Positions 16,845-25,022 of a stretch of DNA of 64,000 nt are shown in pieces; the stretch's first letter is position 1; the number at the start of each line of letters is the position of its first letter. Source of the stretch: Thioalkalivibrio sp. ALJT (GTDB lineage Bacteria > Pseudomonadota > Gammaproteobacteria > Ectothiorhodospirales > Ectothiorhodospiraceae); assembly GCF_000381825.1 (NCBI RefSeq), contig NZ_KB907126.1, positions 1-64,000 of the forward strand, given 5' to 3'. Position numbers and translations under genes: made by a program. The notes beneath the pieces were generated by a model. The model saw nothing but the letters and a program-made list of their open reading frames with translations, was not told the origin of the DNA and made no database searches.

Positions 16845-18344
16845 TCAGGCGAACTCGAGCTGCAGTGCATGGCGGGCCCATTCCTCGCGCTCGGCATCGA
16901 GGTCGGCCCGAGTCAGGGTATGGGCATCCAGCCACCCTGTCGCGAAGCGCAGCGTGAGCCCGTCCACGGTCGCCTCGATACGCTCCAGCGGCACTGGATC
17001 CGGCGCCCGCGAGCGATGCAGCAGCACGGCCAGGCGCAACAGCACCGCCATATACCGGAAGGTTCCCGCACGATCCTCTCGCACACCGCTCAGCAGCTTG
17101 GGTTTCAGGCTCCGCCGGTGCAGCCGCACCAGCAGCGCAAGCTCCGCCTGCTCCGGCTGCGAAAACCCGGGCAGGTCAGCCCACCTGAGGATGTATTCGC
17201 CGTGCTTGTGGTACTTGCTGTGGGCCAGGGCGAGGCCGATCTCGTGCAGCTCGGCGGCCCAGTCCAGGCGCTCGGCGTCGTCCTCGTCCAGCCCCCAGGC
17301 GGCGCGTACCGCCGTCACCAGGCGTGCCAGCGTGGCCTGGACGCGCTCGGCCTGGGCCGCGTCCACCGCAAAGCGCCGGCGCAGATGATGAATGGTACGC
17401 CCGCGCACGTCCTCGTGCCGGAAGCGCCCCAGCAGGTCATGCACCACGCCCTCGCGCAGCGCCCCGTCGGAGGGATGCAGGCGCTCGATGCCCAGCGCCT
17501 CGAACGCCCCCAGCAGCACCGCCAGTCCGCCCGCGATGACCGGCGCCCGCTCCGCCACCAGGCCGGGAAACTCCAGCCCGTCGATCGAGCCCTGCTCGAT
17601 CAGTGCGTCCCGCAGACGCTCGAGGGCCCTCCGGTCCATGCCCGGCGCCGGGTCCAGGCCCGACTCCTGCACCATGCGATCCAGCGCAAGGATCGTGCCC
17701 GAGGCCCCGAGCGCCTGATCCCAGCCCGCCGCCCGGTAGGCGCTGGCAATCGGCTGCAGCTCCTGCTCCGCCCGCAGCCGGGCGGCATCGAAGGCCTTGC
17801 GACTCAGCTTGCCGTCGGCAAAGAAGCGTCGGGTAAAGGTCACGCACCCCATCTCCAGGCTCTCGGCCAGAACCGGCTCGAAGCGTTCCCCGATAATGAA
17901 CTCGGTGCTCCCGCCGCCGATATCCATCACCAGGCGCCGGCCACTGTCATCCGCCAGCGTGTGGGCCACGCCGAGGTAGATCAGTCGTGCCTCCTCGCGC
18001 CCGGCGATGATCTCCACCGGATGCCCGAGCGCCTGTTCTGCCGACCGCAGAAAGGCCCGGCTATCGTGCATCTGGCGCAGCGTGTTGGTTCCAACCACCC
18101 GCACATGACCACGCGGCAGTTGACGCAACCGCTGGCCGAAACGATCCAGGCACTCCAAAGCACGCTGGCCGACCTCCGGATCCAGCTGTCCCTGATCGTC
18201 GAGGCCGCTGGCGAGCCGCACCATCTCCTTGAGCCGGTCGACCTTCAGGACCTCTCCGTCCTGACGCCGCGCCACGATCATGTGGAAGCTGTTGGACCCG
18301 AGGTCAACGGCGGCGACGGTCTCGCTTTGCTGTGCATCCTGCAT
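16845..18344 (-). CDS. ppx: Exopolyphosphatase (Ppx/GppA family)
   Basis: 499 residues. The ASKHA ATPase-fold core shows VAAVDLGSNSFHMIVA, VVGTNTLRQM, AGREEARLIYLGVA and VMDIGGGSTEFIIG; the C-terminal part is the HD-like helical domain (WAAELHEIGLALAHSKYHKH). It removes terminal phosphates from polyphosphate and may also act on pppGpp. The length with the C-terminal domain fits Ppx. The start is two bases after the stop of sixA, so egtD-sixA-ppx forms one minus-strand transcript. Together with ppk it balances the polyphosphate pool. Confidence 0.95.
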   Translation of the reverse strand: MQDAQQSETVAAVDLGSNSFHMIVARRQDGEVLKVDRLKEMVRLASGLDDQGQLDPEVGQRALECLDRFGQRLRQLPRGHVRVVGTNTLRQMHDSRAFLRSAEQALGHPVEIIAGREEARLIYLGVAHTLADDSGRRLVMDIGGGSTEFIIGERFEPVLAESLEMGCVTFTRRFFADGKLSRKAFDAARLRAEQELQPIASAYRAAGWDQALGASGTILALDRMVQESGLDPAPGMDRRALERLRDALIEQGSIDGLEFPGLVAERAPVIAGGLAVLLGAFEALGIERLHPSDGALREGVVHDLLGRFRHEDVRGRTIHHLRRRFAVDAAQAERVQATLARLVTAVRAAWGLDEDDAERLDWAAELHEIGLALAHSKYHKHGEYILRWADLPGFSQPEQAELALLVRLHRRSLKPKLLSGVREDRAGTFRYMAVLLRLAVLLHRSRAPDPVPLERIEATVDGLTLRFATGWLDAHTLTRADLDAEREEWARHALQLEFA

Positions 18345-18346
18345 CT

Positions 18347-18859
18347 CTAGCGCGCCTCCCGTTCACCCAGGCTTTCCAGTATCTTGCGGGGCAGATGCCA
18401 CACCAGCGTCATCGGTCCGGACAGCGAACCCGCCAGCCCGCAGGCATCACCCTTGCCCATATGCACCAGAGTCCGCCCCCCGGGCGCGCCCAGCAAACAG
18501 CTGGCCAGGAGCGACAGGTCGGGCTCGTGGCCCACAAGCACCAGTCCGCCGTTCGCCGGCAGGTTGCGGGCCAGGGCCTCGACCTCCAGCCCGGCGGGTT
18601 GCCCCGGAGCCAGCCATTTCTTCTGCCGCACCGGCACATCCAGTGCCTGGGAAAGGGGGATCGCCGTCTGCCGGGCGCGCAGATAGGGGCTGCACAGGAG
18701 CTCCACGGAAACCGGCAGTAGATCGCCCAGCGCCTGGGCCATGCGCACCGCGCTGACCTGCCCCTTCTCGGTCAGCGGGCGGTCACGATCGGCCCCGTCC
18801 CAGTCACCGGGATTACCGGCCTGGGCGTGCCGCACCAGCACCAGCCGCGGTTCCCGCAT
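18347..18859 (-). CDS. sixA: SixA-type phosphohistidine phosphatase (histidine phosphatase superfamily)
   Basis: 170 residues from ATG 18859. It shows the catalytic RHxxAG motif LVLVRHAQAGNPG at the N-terminus, PYLRARQTA with the second arginine, and the second catalytic histidine in LVLVGHEPDLSLLA. Short proteins of this form remove phosphate from phosphohistidine, in E. coli on PtsO of the nitrogen phosphotransferase system. It lies six bases after egtD and two before ppx. Co-location with ppx is common in proteobacteria and suggests a link to phosphate or polyphosphate signalling. Confidence 0.88.
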   Translation of the reverse strand: MREPRLVLVRHAQAGNPGDWDGADRDRPLTEKGQVSAVRMAQALGDLLPVSVELLCSPYLRARQTAIPLSQALDVPVRQKKWLAPGQPAGLEVEALARNLPANGGLVLVGHEPDLSLLASCLLGAPGGRTLVHMGKGDACGLAGSLSGPMTLVWHLPRKILESLGEREAR

Positions 18860-18864
18860 GCCGT

Positions 18865-19887
18865 TCAGGCCGCCCCGGGCCGCAGCAGGAACAGGGAATA
18901 CCAGTCCTCGGGCGCCGACCACTCGGCCTCGTGTTCCAACCCGGCCGCCGCCAGCAGACGAGCGACCGCCTCGCGGCTGAACTTGCGCGAGATCTCGGTG
19001 CGGATGATCTCGCCGGCCGCAATCTCCAGGCGAGCCTCGAGCTCCGAGACCTGTACGACCTGGTCGCGACGCGCCACCAGGTGCATCTCGATCCGCGAAT
19101 GCTCTTCCACGAAGGGCGCGCGGTGATCGAAACCCTCGGGGTCGAAATCCGCCCCAAGCTCCGTATTCAGGACCGACAGCAGGTTCAGGTTGAACGCCGC
19201 GGTGACCCCCGCCGCATCGTTATAGGCCGCTTCCAGCACCGGACGCGGCTTGACCCGGTCCAGACCCAGCAACAGGCGATCCTCCGCATGCATTGTCGCG
19301 CGGATCCGGGTCAGCAGGGCGGCGGCCTCTGGGTCCTCGAAGTTGCCCAGACTGCTGCCGAGAAAGGCGAACAGTCGGGGGCCGTCATCGCGCGCGCCCG
19401 AGACCTCGCCCAGGTGACCCAGGGCGGCCGCGTAGTCACCGCACAGGCTGTCCACCCGCAGTTGACCGAAGCGCTGCAGGAGTCGCTCGCCCGCCTCGTC
19501 CAGGATCTCGCCACATACGTCATTGGCGACGTAATGGGGCGCCGCCACGCGCCGCTCCAGGGCAGCCAGCAGGTATTCGGTCTTGCGCGAGGTGCCGCTG
19601 CCCAGCTCGAACAGCGTGCGGGCGCCGGATGCCTCCACGATCGCGTCGGCATGGTGCTCCAGGAGCTCGGCCTCCAGGCGGGTCGGATAGTATTCCGGCG
19701 TGTCGCAAATCGCATCGAACAGCTGCGAGCCCCGTGCATCGTAGAAGTACTTGGGCGGCAGCGAACGCGGCGGCTGGAGCATCCCGGCGCGGAACTCGGC
19801 CAGCAGTTCGGCGTGGGCATCGCGCTCTTCCACCACGCGACGGCTGTATTGGGGCGAAACGGACACAGCGCTGGCGTTGGCTGACAT
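18865..19887 (-). CDS. egtD: L-histidine N-alpha-methyltransferase
   Basis: 340 residues, normal EgtD length. Motifs: LPPKYFYDARGSQLFDAICD and PEYYPTRLEAELL at the N-terminus, the SAM-binding LFELGSGTSRKTEYLL, FLGSSLGNF, and the C-terminal EISRKFSREAV. It trimethylates histidine to hercynine, the first committed step to ergothioneine. It is divergent from egtC-egtB with only 83 bases between starts, so a shared control region is likely. Downstream are sixA and ppx. Confidence 0.94.
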   Translation of the reverse strand: MSANASAVSVSPQYSRRVVEERDAHAELLAEFRAGMLQPPRSLPPKYFYDARGSQLFDAICDTPEYYPTRLEAELLEHHADAIVEASGARTLFELGSGTSRKTEYLLAALERRVAAPHYVANDVCGEILDEAGERLLQRFGQLRVDSLCGDYAAALGHLGEVSGARDDGPRLFAFLGSSLGNFEDPEAAALLTRIRATMHAEDRLLLGLDRVKPRPVLEAAYNDAAGVTAAFNLNLLSVLNTELGADFDPEGFDHRAPFVEEHSRIEMHLVARRDQVVQVSELEARLEIAAGEIIRTEISRKFSREAVARLLAAAGLEHEAEWSAPEDWYSLFLLRPGAA

Positions 19888-19970
19888 ACGGGCTTCCGTA
19901 TCTGGAGGGTTTGCGGCACGCTAGCACGAAACTTGTGACGTCCCAACTGTCCCCAGGGAAGCCCGGAACA

Positions 19971-20753
19971 ATGTGCCGACACCTCGCTTATCTGGGTCCC
20001 TCGATCACGCTGCGCAGCCTGATCCTGGACCCGCCTCATAATTTGATTGAACAGGCGATCGCGCCCGGCGAACTGGTCTACGCCCGCGTCAACGGCGACG
20101 GCTTCGGCTTCGGCTGGTTCGGGGCGACGGGAACGGCGCGCCATTATCGCCGCGCCGACCCGCTCTGGCAGGACCCGAACCTGGAGGACCTGGCCAGCGA
20201 CATGACCCAGCCCCTGTGGATTGCAGCCATCCGCAGCGCGACGCCGGGCTTCGGCGGCGACACCGTCAACGCCCAGCCCTTCGCCCGGGACGGCCTGCTG
20301 TACAGCCACAACGGGCTGATCAATCGGTTTCGACCCGACATCCGACGCCAGATCCAGAACCTCCTCGGCCACGAGGTCGAGTCCACCATCGAAGGCACCA
20401 CGGACTCGGAACACCTGTTCGCCCTGATCCGGCAATACCTGGCCGATGACGAGAACGCCACCCTGGAGGGCGCCCTGGGCGAAGCGTTTGCGACCATCGC
20501 GAGCTGGCTGGGAGAGGACACCGCCTTGCTGAACGTGATCCTGTCCGACGGGCGCCGCATCATCGCCAGCCGCCACGCGATTAATGCGCCCTGCCCCAGC
20601 CTCTACTACACCACCGATGACGAGACGTTCCCCGAGGGCAGTACGATCGTGGCCTCGGAACCGCTGACAGACCGCGAACGCTGGCGCCCGGTCCCGCCGG
20701 GGCACCTGCTCATTCTCGACCCGGATGAACCGCCGGAACTCCTGGCACTCTAG
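19971..20753 (+). CDS. egtC: Ergothioneine biosynthesis glutamine-amidotransferase-like hydrolase
   Basis: 260 residues from ATG 19971, giving MCRHLAYLGPS with the nucleophile cysteine at position 2 after Met removal. The class II amidotransferase fold is shown by DGFGFGWF, IRSATPGFGGDTVNAQPF, LLYSHNGLINRF and TTDSEHLFAL. EgtC removes the glutamate from gamma-glutamyl-hercynylcysteine sulfoxide. Its presence implies that the partner EgtB uses gamma-glutamylcysteine. egtB follows after 15 bases. Confidence 0.9.
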   Translation: MCRHLAYLGPSITLRSLILDPPHNLIEQAIAPGELVYARVNGDGFGFGWFGATGTARHYRRADPLWQDPNLEDLASDMTQPLWIAAIRSATPGFGGDTVNAQPFARDGLLYSHNGLINRFRPDIRRQIQNLLGHEVESTIEGTTDSEHLFALIRQYLADDENATLEGALGEAFATIASWLGEDTALLNVILSDGRRIIASRHAINAPCPSLYYTTDDETFPEGSTIVASEPLTDRERWRPVPPGHLLILDPDEPPELLAL

Positions 20754-20768
20754 GGCCCACTGAGTCTT

Positions 20769-21971
20769 GTGCACAATCCACCGCTCATGAACGCCATCAA
20801 TCCGCTTGCGCAGCCCGACGCACCCGACCTGCTGGAGTGCCTGTCCATACAGCACGCCCGCCTGAACGCTGCACTGGAGACCACCCCGAAACATCAGTGG
20901 CGCAATCAATACCATCCGGATCTCAGCCCCATGGGCTGGCATTACACCCACTGCCACTTCATCGAGGCCATCTGGCTGCAAGAACGCATCCTCGGTAACG
21001 CCCCGCGCGCGCGCCGGGACTGGCACGACCTCTATTTTCCGGAGCTGAGCCCCAAGTGGCGGCGCGGCGGCCGGCTGCCGCCAGCAGAAGACCTCCTCGA
21101 CTGGGGACAGGCCTGCCAGCACCGACATCTGGATTTGCTGCGCCAGATGCCGGATGTGCGCCGCCACCCGCTGCTTGCGAACGACTACCTGACCGGCTTT
21201 CTGGCCCAGCACCATGCCATGCATCTGGAGAGCCTCGAACAGGTGCGCTGGTTCGCACGCCTGCAGCGGCCCGCGACACTGGATACACGCGTACCGAACC
21301 CGCAGCCACAACGTCCGAACGAATGGATCGACTTCCCCGGGGGCGAGACCTGGATCGGCAGCGAGGCGATCACGGCTTTCGATAACGAACGCGGCACCCA
21401 CCGGGTCCACCTCGGGCCGCATGCCGTTTGTGCACAACCGGTCACGAATGCCGAGATGCTGGCATTCATCGAGGCCGGCGGGTACCAGCCGGGCCCCCAC
21501 TGGGACCCGGAAGCGACCGCCTGGCTGCAAGAGACCGGCATCGCGGCGCCTCTCGGCTGGCGCTGCCTGCCCGACGGCACCCGCGTGCAGACGTTGCCAG
21601 ATGGCACCCGCCCCCTGGATCCGCAGGCCCCCGTGGTCGGGCTCTCCTGGTACGAGGCCAGCGCCTATGCCCGTTGGCGCGGGGCGCGCCTGCCCCACGA
21701 GCACGAATGGGAACGGGCCCGCCAGGCCGGCGCACTACACGACACCGGTGAGGTATGGGAATGGTGCGGCAATACCTTCCACCCGTATCCGGGGTTCCGC
21801 CCCTACCCATACGAGGAATACTCCAGCCCGTGGTTTGATGGCCAGCACTATGTCCTGCGTGGTGGCAGCGCATGGAGCGACCCGCTCCTCAAGCGGCCCT
21901 CCATGCGCAACTTTTTCACCCCGGACAAACGGCACGTGTTCGCCGGCCTGCGCCTGGCGCGCGACCTGTAG
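20769..21971 (+). CDS. egtB: Ergothioneine biosynthesis sulfoxide synthase
   Basis: 400 residues from GTG 20769 (ATG 20787 is possible). The N-terminal DinB-like half carries iron ligands: His58 in GWHYTHCHF and the HxxxH pair in LAQHHAMHLESLEQ. The C-terminal half is the FGE-sulfatase/C-type-lectin fold (WIDFPGGETWIGS, VVGLSWYEASAYARWRGARL, VLRGGSAWSDP). It is a non-haem iron enzyme that uses O2 to join hercynine to the sulfur donor. With egtC and egtD it completes the route except for EgtA (gamma-glutamylcysteine ligase) and the C-S lyase EgtE, which are not in the window. Confidence 0.92.
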   Translation: MHNPPLMNAINPLAQPDAPDLLECLSIQHARLNAALETTPKHQWRNQYHPDLSPMGWHYTHCHFIEAIWLQERILGNAPRARRDWHDLYFPELSPKWRRGGRLPPAEDLLDWGQACQHRHLDLLRQMPDVRRHPLLANDYLTGFLAQHHAMHLESLEQVRWFARLQRPATLDTRVPNPQPQRPNEWIDFPGGETWIGSEAITAFDNERGTHRVHLGPHAVCAQPVTNAEMLAFIEAGGYQPGPHWDPEATAWLQETGIAAPLGWRCLPDGTRVQTLPDGTRPLDPQAPVVGLSWYEASAYARWRGARLPHEHEWERARQAGALHDTGEVWEWCGNTFHPYPGFRPYPYEEYSSPWFDGQHYVLRGGSAWSDPLLKRPSMRNFFTPDKRHVFAGLRLARDL

Positions 21972-22063
21972 CGCATGCCGGCGTAGCGACTGGTAGCATC
22001 CACCATAACCCGCGACAACCGGATTCGGCAGGCCTGTGATCCTGCCTCAGGAGATTCCCGATC

Positions 22064-22825
22064 ATGCACCGAAGAAGCCTTTTTCCCGCCCCCGTACCGG
22101 CTCGGTGGATCGCCGCGCTGGTGACCCTGTTGCTGGCGTTTCCCGCATTCGCAATGGCGGACGACAGCGGCACCACGCTTATCCTGACCGGCAAGAGCGA
22201 ACGCCAGGTCGACAACGACCGCATGACTGTCCTGATGCAGACCGAGGCCCGCGCCCCGGAGGCCGCAGCGGCGGCTGCAGATGTCAATCGCACCATGGAG
22301 GCCGCACTGGAACGGGCTGCCACGCTGGATGCCGTCGAGGCACGAACCATCGGCTACTCCACGCGTGCCATCCACGACCCCGACGACCGCAGTCGCATCC
22401 GCGCATGGCAGGTTCAGCAAAATCTCGAGCTCACCAGCGGTGATTTTGACGGCCTTGGCAAACTCGTCGGTGTCCTGCAGCAGGAGGCGCTCACCGTCAG
22501 CCAGATCCGGTTTTCCCTCAGCACCGGCGCACGCCGGGAACACCGCGAGGCCATGATCGAAGAGGCCATGGCGGACCTCAAGGATCAGGCCCGCGTGCTC
22601 GCTCGCACGCTGGGTGCCACCCATCTGCAAACCCTCAAGGTCGAGCTGCCGGATGAACGCCACAGCGGTCCGCAGCCCATCATGGCCATGCGCGCCATGG
22701 ACGAGTCCGCCAGTGCGCCGGCACTGGAGGCCGGGCATTCCACCCTGCGGCTCAGTCTGCGCGGCCGCCTGCGCGCAGTCGGCGCCGAGACCCTGCGCGG
22801 CCGGATCCGAGGCCCGAACTACTGA
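22064..22825 (+). CDS. Periplasmic SIMPL-domain (DUF541) protein
   Basis: 253 residues with a signal peptide to about Ala30 (LAFPAFA). The rest is a SIMPL/DUF541 domain: TLILTGKSERQVDNDRMTV, then a long helix, TIGYSTRAIHDPDDRSRIRAW and the closing STLRLSLRGRL. Relatives include E. coli YggE and the periplasmic BP26 antigen, which oligomerise and are linked to oxidative stress; the exact job is unknown. A good ribosome site (CAGGAGA) precedes ATG 22064. It lies 92 bases after egtB in the same direction. Confidence 0.83.
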   Translation: MHRRSLFPAPVPARWIAALVTLLLAFPAFAMADDSGTTLILTGKSERQVDNDRMTVLMQTEARAPEAAAAAADVNRTMEAALERAATLDAVEARTIGYSTRAIHDPDDRSRIRAWQVQQNLELTSGDFDGLGKLVGVLQQEALTVSQIRFSLSTGARREHREAMIEEAMADLKDQARVLARTLGATHLQTLKVELPDERHSGPQPIMAMRAMDESASAPALEAGHSTLRLSLRGRLRAVGAETLRGRIRGPNY

Positions 22826-22849
22826 TCATCCGCTCACAGCACCTCGGAA

Positions 22850-23010
22850 AACGCGGCTATCGATACACGCTCGCATGGCCAGCCCGGGTTTTCCGAGACG
22901 GGGCACGGCCCGCAGCGGGTACTACCCACCGGGTTTTGATTTGGCCGGGTTCTGACGCATTCCGCTCTTTGCCGCAGGGCCGCGGGCCGCAACGCGCACA
23001 GCGGGCTACT
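22850..23010. repeat. Diverged relative of the palindromic element
   Basis: Between the SIMPL gene and the next minus-strand gene lies a degraded copy. The blocks GGGTTTTCCGAGACGGGGCAC, GCAGCGGGTACTACCC and CCGGGTTCTGACGCATTCC (22884-22970) line up with the same order of blocks in copies A and B. No clear ends or target duplication were found. The left part TCGATACACGCTCGC resembles the left end of the copy between cheR and cheV, suggesting a second subfamily. Confidence 0.5.
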
Positions 23011-23014
23011 GCAT

Positions 23015-23704
23015 TCAGCGCGCGAGTTCCAGCGCCAGTTCGCCGTCACGCACCTCGATGGCCTCGATGCCGGCACGCAGCTGCTGGAAGGGCTCCAGCC
23101 CCAGCAGGTCCTCGTCCTTCAGCCCCCCCAGCCAGGCATCCGGCAGGGGGACTCCGGCGACGCTCACGCCCACCAGACGCGCATGCACCTGCCCGTCTCC
23201 GGCCTCGAAACGCACGCCGGAACGTACGTTCAGCACGCGCCCGCCCAGCAGCGGGAACTCCTCAGGCACGTCGATCCGAATCCGGGTACTGACCTGCCCC
23301 GGAGTCAGGCGAAGCGCCACCCGCTCGGCCAGGTCCGGGTCCTGCGCGATCAGGGCATTCAGTTCGCGCTCGCTGAACCGTATCCTGCGAGCGTCGGCAT
23401 GTTCTTCATACAGCTCGGGGACCAGCGGCTCGGCCTCGGCATCGAGATCGATGATCGCGTCGCCCGTTTCGGCATCCGGGCGCGGTGCGGCGTCGCGCGG
23501 GCCCAGTGCTCGCAGCTTGGCCTCCAGCTCAGTCTGCTCCTGCACATTCAGCGTGACCGGCTCGGGGGCACCCGACTGCAAGTGAATAATGCCCCAGAAT
23601 CCGACCCATATCAGCGCCAGAATCAGCAGGATCATCAGGTACCGCGGGGGGCGCCCACTGGAACGGTGCGGGGCGGGCGCAGAGGGATCATTGTTCTTGG
23701 CCAT
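23015..23704 (-). CDS. Membrane-anchored hypothetical protein downstream of flgL
   Basis: 229 residues from ATG 23704. After a basic, proline-rich start there is one membrane segment (YLMILLILALIWVGFWGIIHL), then a periplasmic part with an acidic linker and a beta-rich domain (RIRFSERELNALIAQDPDLA, VSTRIRIDVPEEFPLLGGRVLNV). The FSERELNAL pattern resembles DUF2140/YpmS-like membrane proteins, but I am not sure of the family. It is 74 bases after flgL in the same direction and could be read through from the flagellar operon, although its position at the end of that operon does not prove a flagellar role. Confidence 0.65.
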   Translation of the reverse strand: MAKNNDPSAPAPHRSSGRPPRYLMILLILALIWVGFWGIIHLQSGAPEPVTLNVQEQTELEAKLRALGPRDAAPRPDAETGDAIIDLDAEAEPLVPELYEEHADARRIRFSERELNALIAQDPDLAERVALRLTPGQVSTRIRIDVPEEFPLLGGRVLNVRSGVRFEAGDGQVHARLVGVSVAGVPLPDAWLGGLKDEDLLGLEPFQQLRAGIEAIEVRDGELALELAR

Positions 23705-23778
23705 GCCAGACTCTCGCAATCAAAAAGGCTTCATGGTCGCACAAAGGCCGCCACCACGAACGCCCGGCCGGAGCCGGC

Positions 23779-24999
23779 TCAGAGGAAGTCGAACAGGGAC
23801 AGTCGGTTGACCTGGGTATAGGTCTGCTGAGCGGCCTGCAGGGCCACCTGCTGCTGGTTGAAGCGGCTGATCGCCTCGGCATAGTCGAGATCACGGATCT
23901 CGGACACGGCGCTGTTCAAATCCACCAGCCGATCCTCGTTCACATCCCGTTGCTGGTCGAACGCCTGCAGACGGGACCCGACCTCGGCACGGATCGAGTT
24001 GAAATTGCGCAGCGCGGCGTCCAGATCGGCGAAGGCGGTATTGCTCGCGGTGGCCAGTTTCGCCCGGGTCGTGCCGCTGGCGCCGCCTTCTTCGAGGGCC
24101 CCGATGACGGCATCCAGCGTCTCGAATACACTCTTGTCACGGGCCGGGCGCGACTGTACCTCGTCGCCGACCTCCGGCGTGCCGCTGAGCGTGATCGAAC
24201 GCCCCTCGAAAGCGATCGCCGCGCCGGGGGCGTAAGGCCCCGAGGCGACTGTCGCACCGCCCTCATCCTCAATCACATATCCAAGCTCACCCCCACCCAG
24301 GTCCTCGAACGACAGGGTGTAGGTCTGGTCGTTCAGCGCGGCCGAGTCGCTGACCTCGGTCTTCTCGATCACCAGGCGACTGCCCGGCACCTGGTTCGTG
24401 ACCTCGGCCCCGACCCGGCCGTCGTTCTCCGGGATGGCCATGAACACCCGCTCCCCGTCATCCCCTACCGGGAGCTTGCGGCTGGGCGAGATCGCGACTT
24501 CACGAACACTCCCCGCCCCCGTCGCCCCGTCATAACGCACCGATCCCGCCCCATCCTGCTGGAAAGGCTGCTGGAGGGAACGCGTACCACCAAACAGGTA
24601 TTCGCCATTCGGGTCTCGGGTATTCGCGATATCCAGCAACCCGTCACGCAACTGCCGCAGCTCCCCTGCGATATAGCTGCGAGTCTCGTCGTTCTGGCTG
24701 TCGTTGTTGCCGGCCACCACGAGCTCGCGCGCGCGCTGTAACAGCTCCGTGCCGCCCTGCAGCGCCGACTCCTCCTGCTGGAGCCGCGGCTGGGTGTTAT
24801 CGATATTGCGCTGGTACTGCTGCGTCGTCTGGATGATGCGTTCGAACTGGTTGACCTGGGTCATCCCGCTCGGGTCATCGGACGGTTTCAGAATGCGTTC
24901 GCCCCGTCCCATCTGCAGCGAGGTGCGATTCAGCTCGCTCTGACCACGCTGAATCTGGTCGATTCCAGTCTGGAAGATCTGGGTGGTCGAGATGCGCAT
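23779..24999 (-). CDS. flgL: Flagellar hook-filament junction protein FlgL (HAP3)
   Basis: 406 residues. The N-terminal flagellin-like coiled region MRISTTQIFQTGIDQIQRGQ and LKPSDDPSGMTQVNQFERII, and the C-terminal helix ending FNQQQVALQAAQQTYTQVNR and LSLFDFL, are typical. It joins hook to filament above FlgK and is exported unfolded through the flagellar type III apparatus with the chaperone FlgN. Last gene of the flgB-L operon, 23 bases after flgK. Confidence 0.95.
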   Translation of the reverse strand: MRISTTQIFQTGIDQIQRGQSELNRTSLQMGRGERILKPSDDPSGMTQVNQFERIIQTTQQYQRNIDNTQPRLQQEESALQGGTELLQRARELVVAGNNDSQNDETRSYIAGELRQLRDGLLDIANTRDPNGEYLFGGTRSLQQPFQQDGAGSVRYDGATGAGSVREVAISPSRKLPVGDDGERVFMAIPENDGRVGAEVTNQVPGSRLVIEKTEVSDSAALNDQTYTLSFEDLGGGELGYVIEDEGGATVASGPYAPGAAIAFEGRSITLSGTPEVGDEVQSRPARDKSVFETLDAVIGALEEGGASGTTRAKLATASNTAFADLDAALRNFNSIRAEVGSRLQAFDQQRDVNEDRLVDLNSAVSEIRDLDYAEAISRFNQQQVALQAAQQTYTQVNRLSLFDFL

Positions 25000-25022
25000 G
25001 GCCGTGTCTCCCGGTGGGCTGG

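Noticed and set aside
19311-21704. 797-codon open frame on the minus strand
   Set aside because: It runs antisense to egtC and egtB and then shifts frame within egtD. Its translation is low-complexity and typical of antisense frames in GC-rich DNA.
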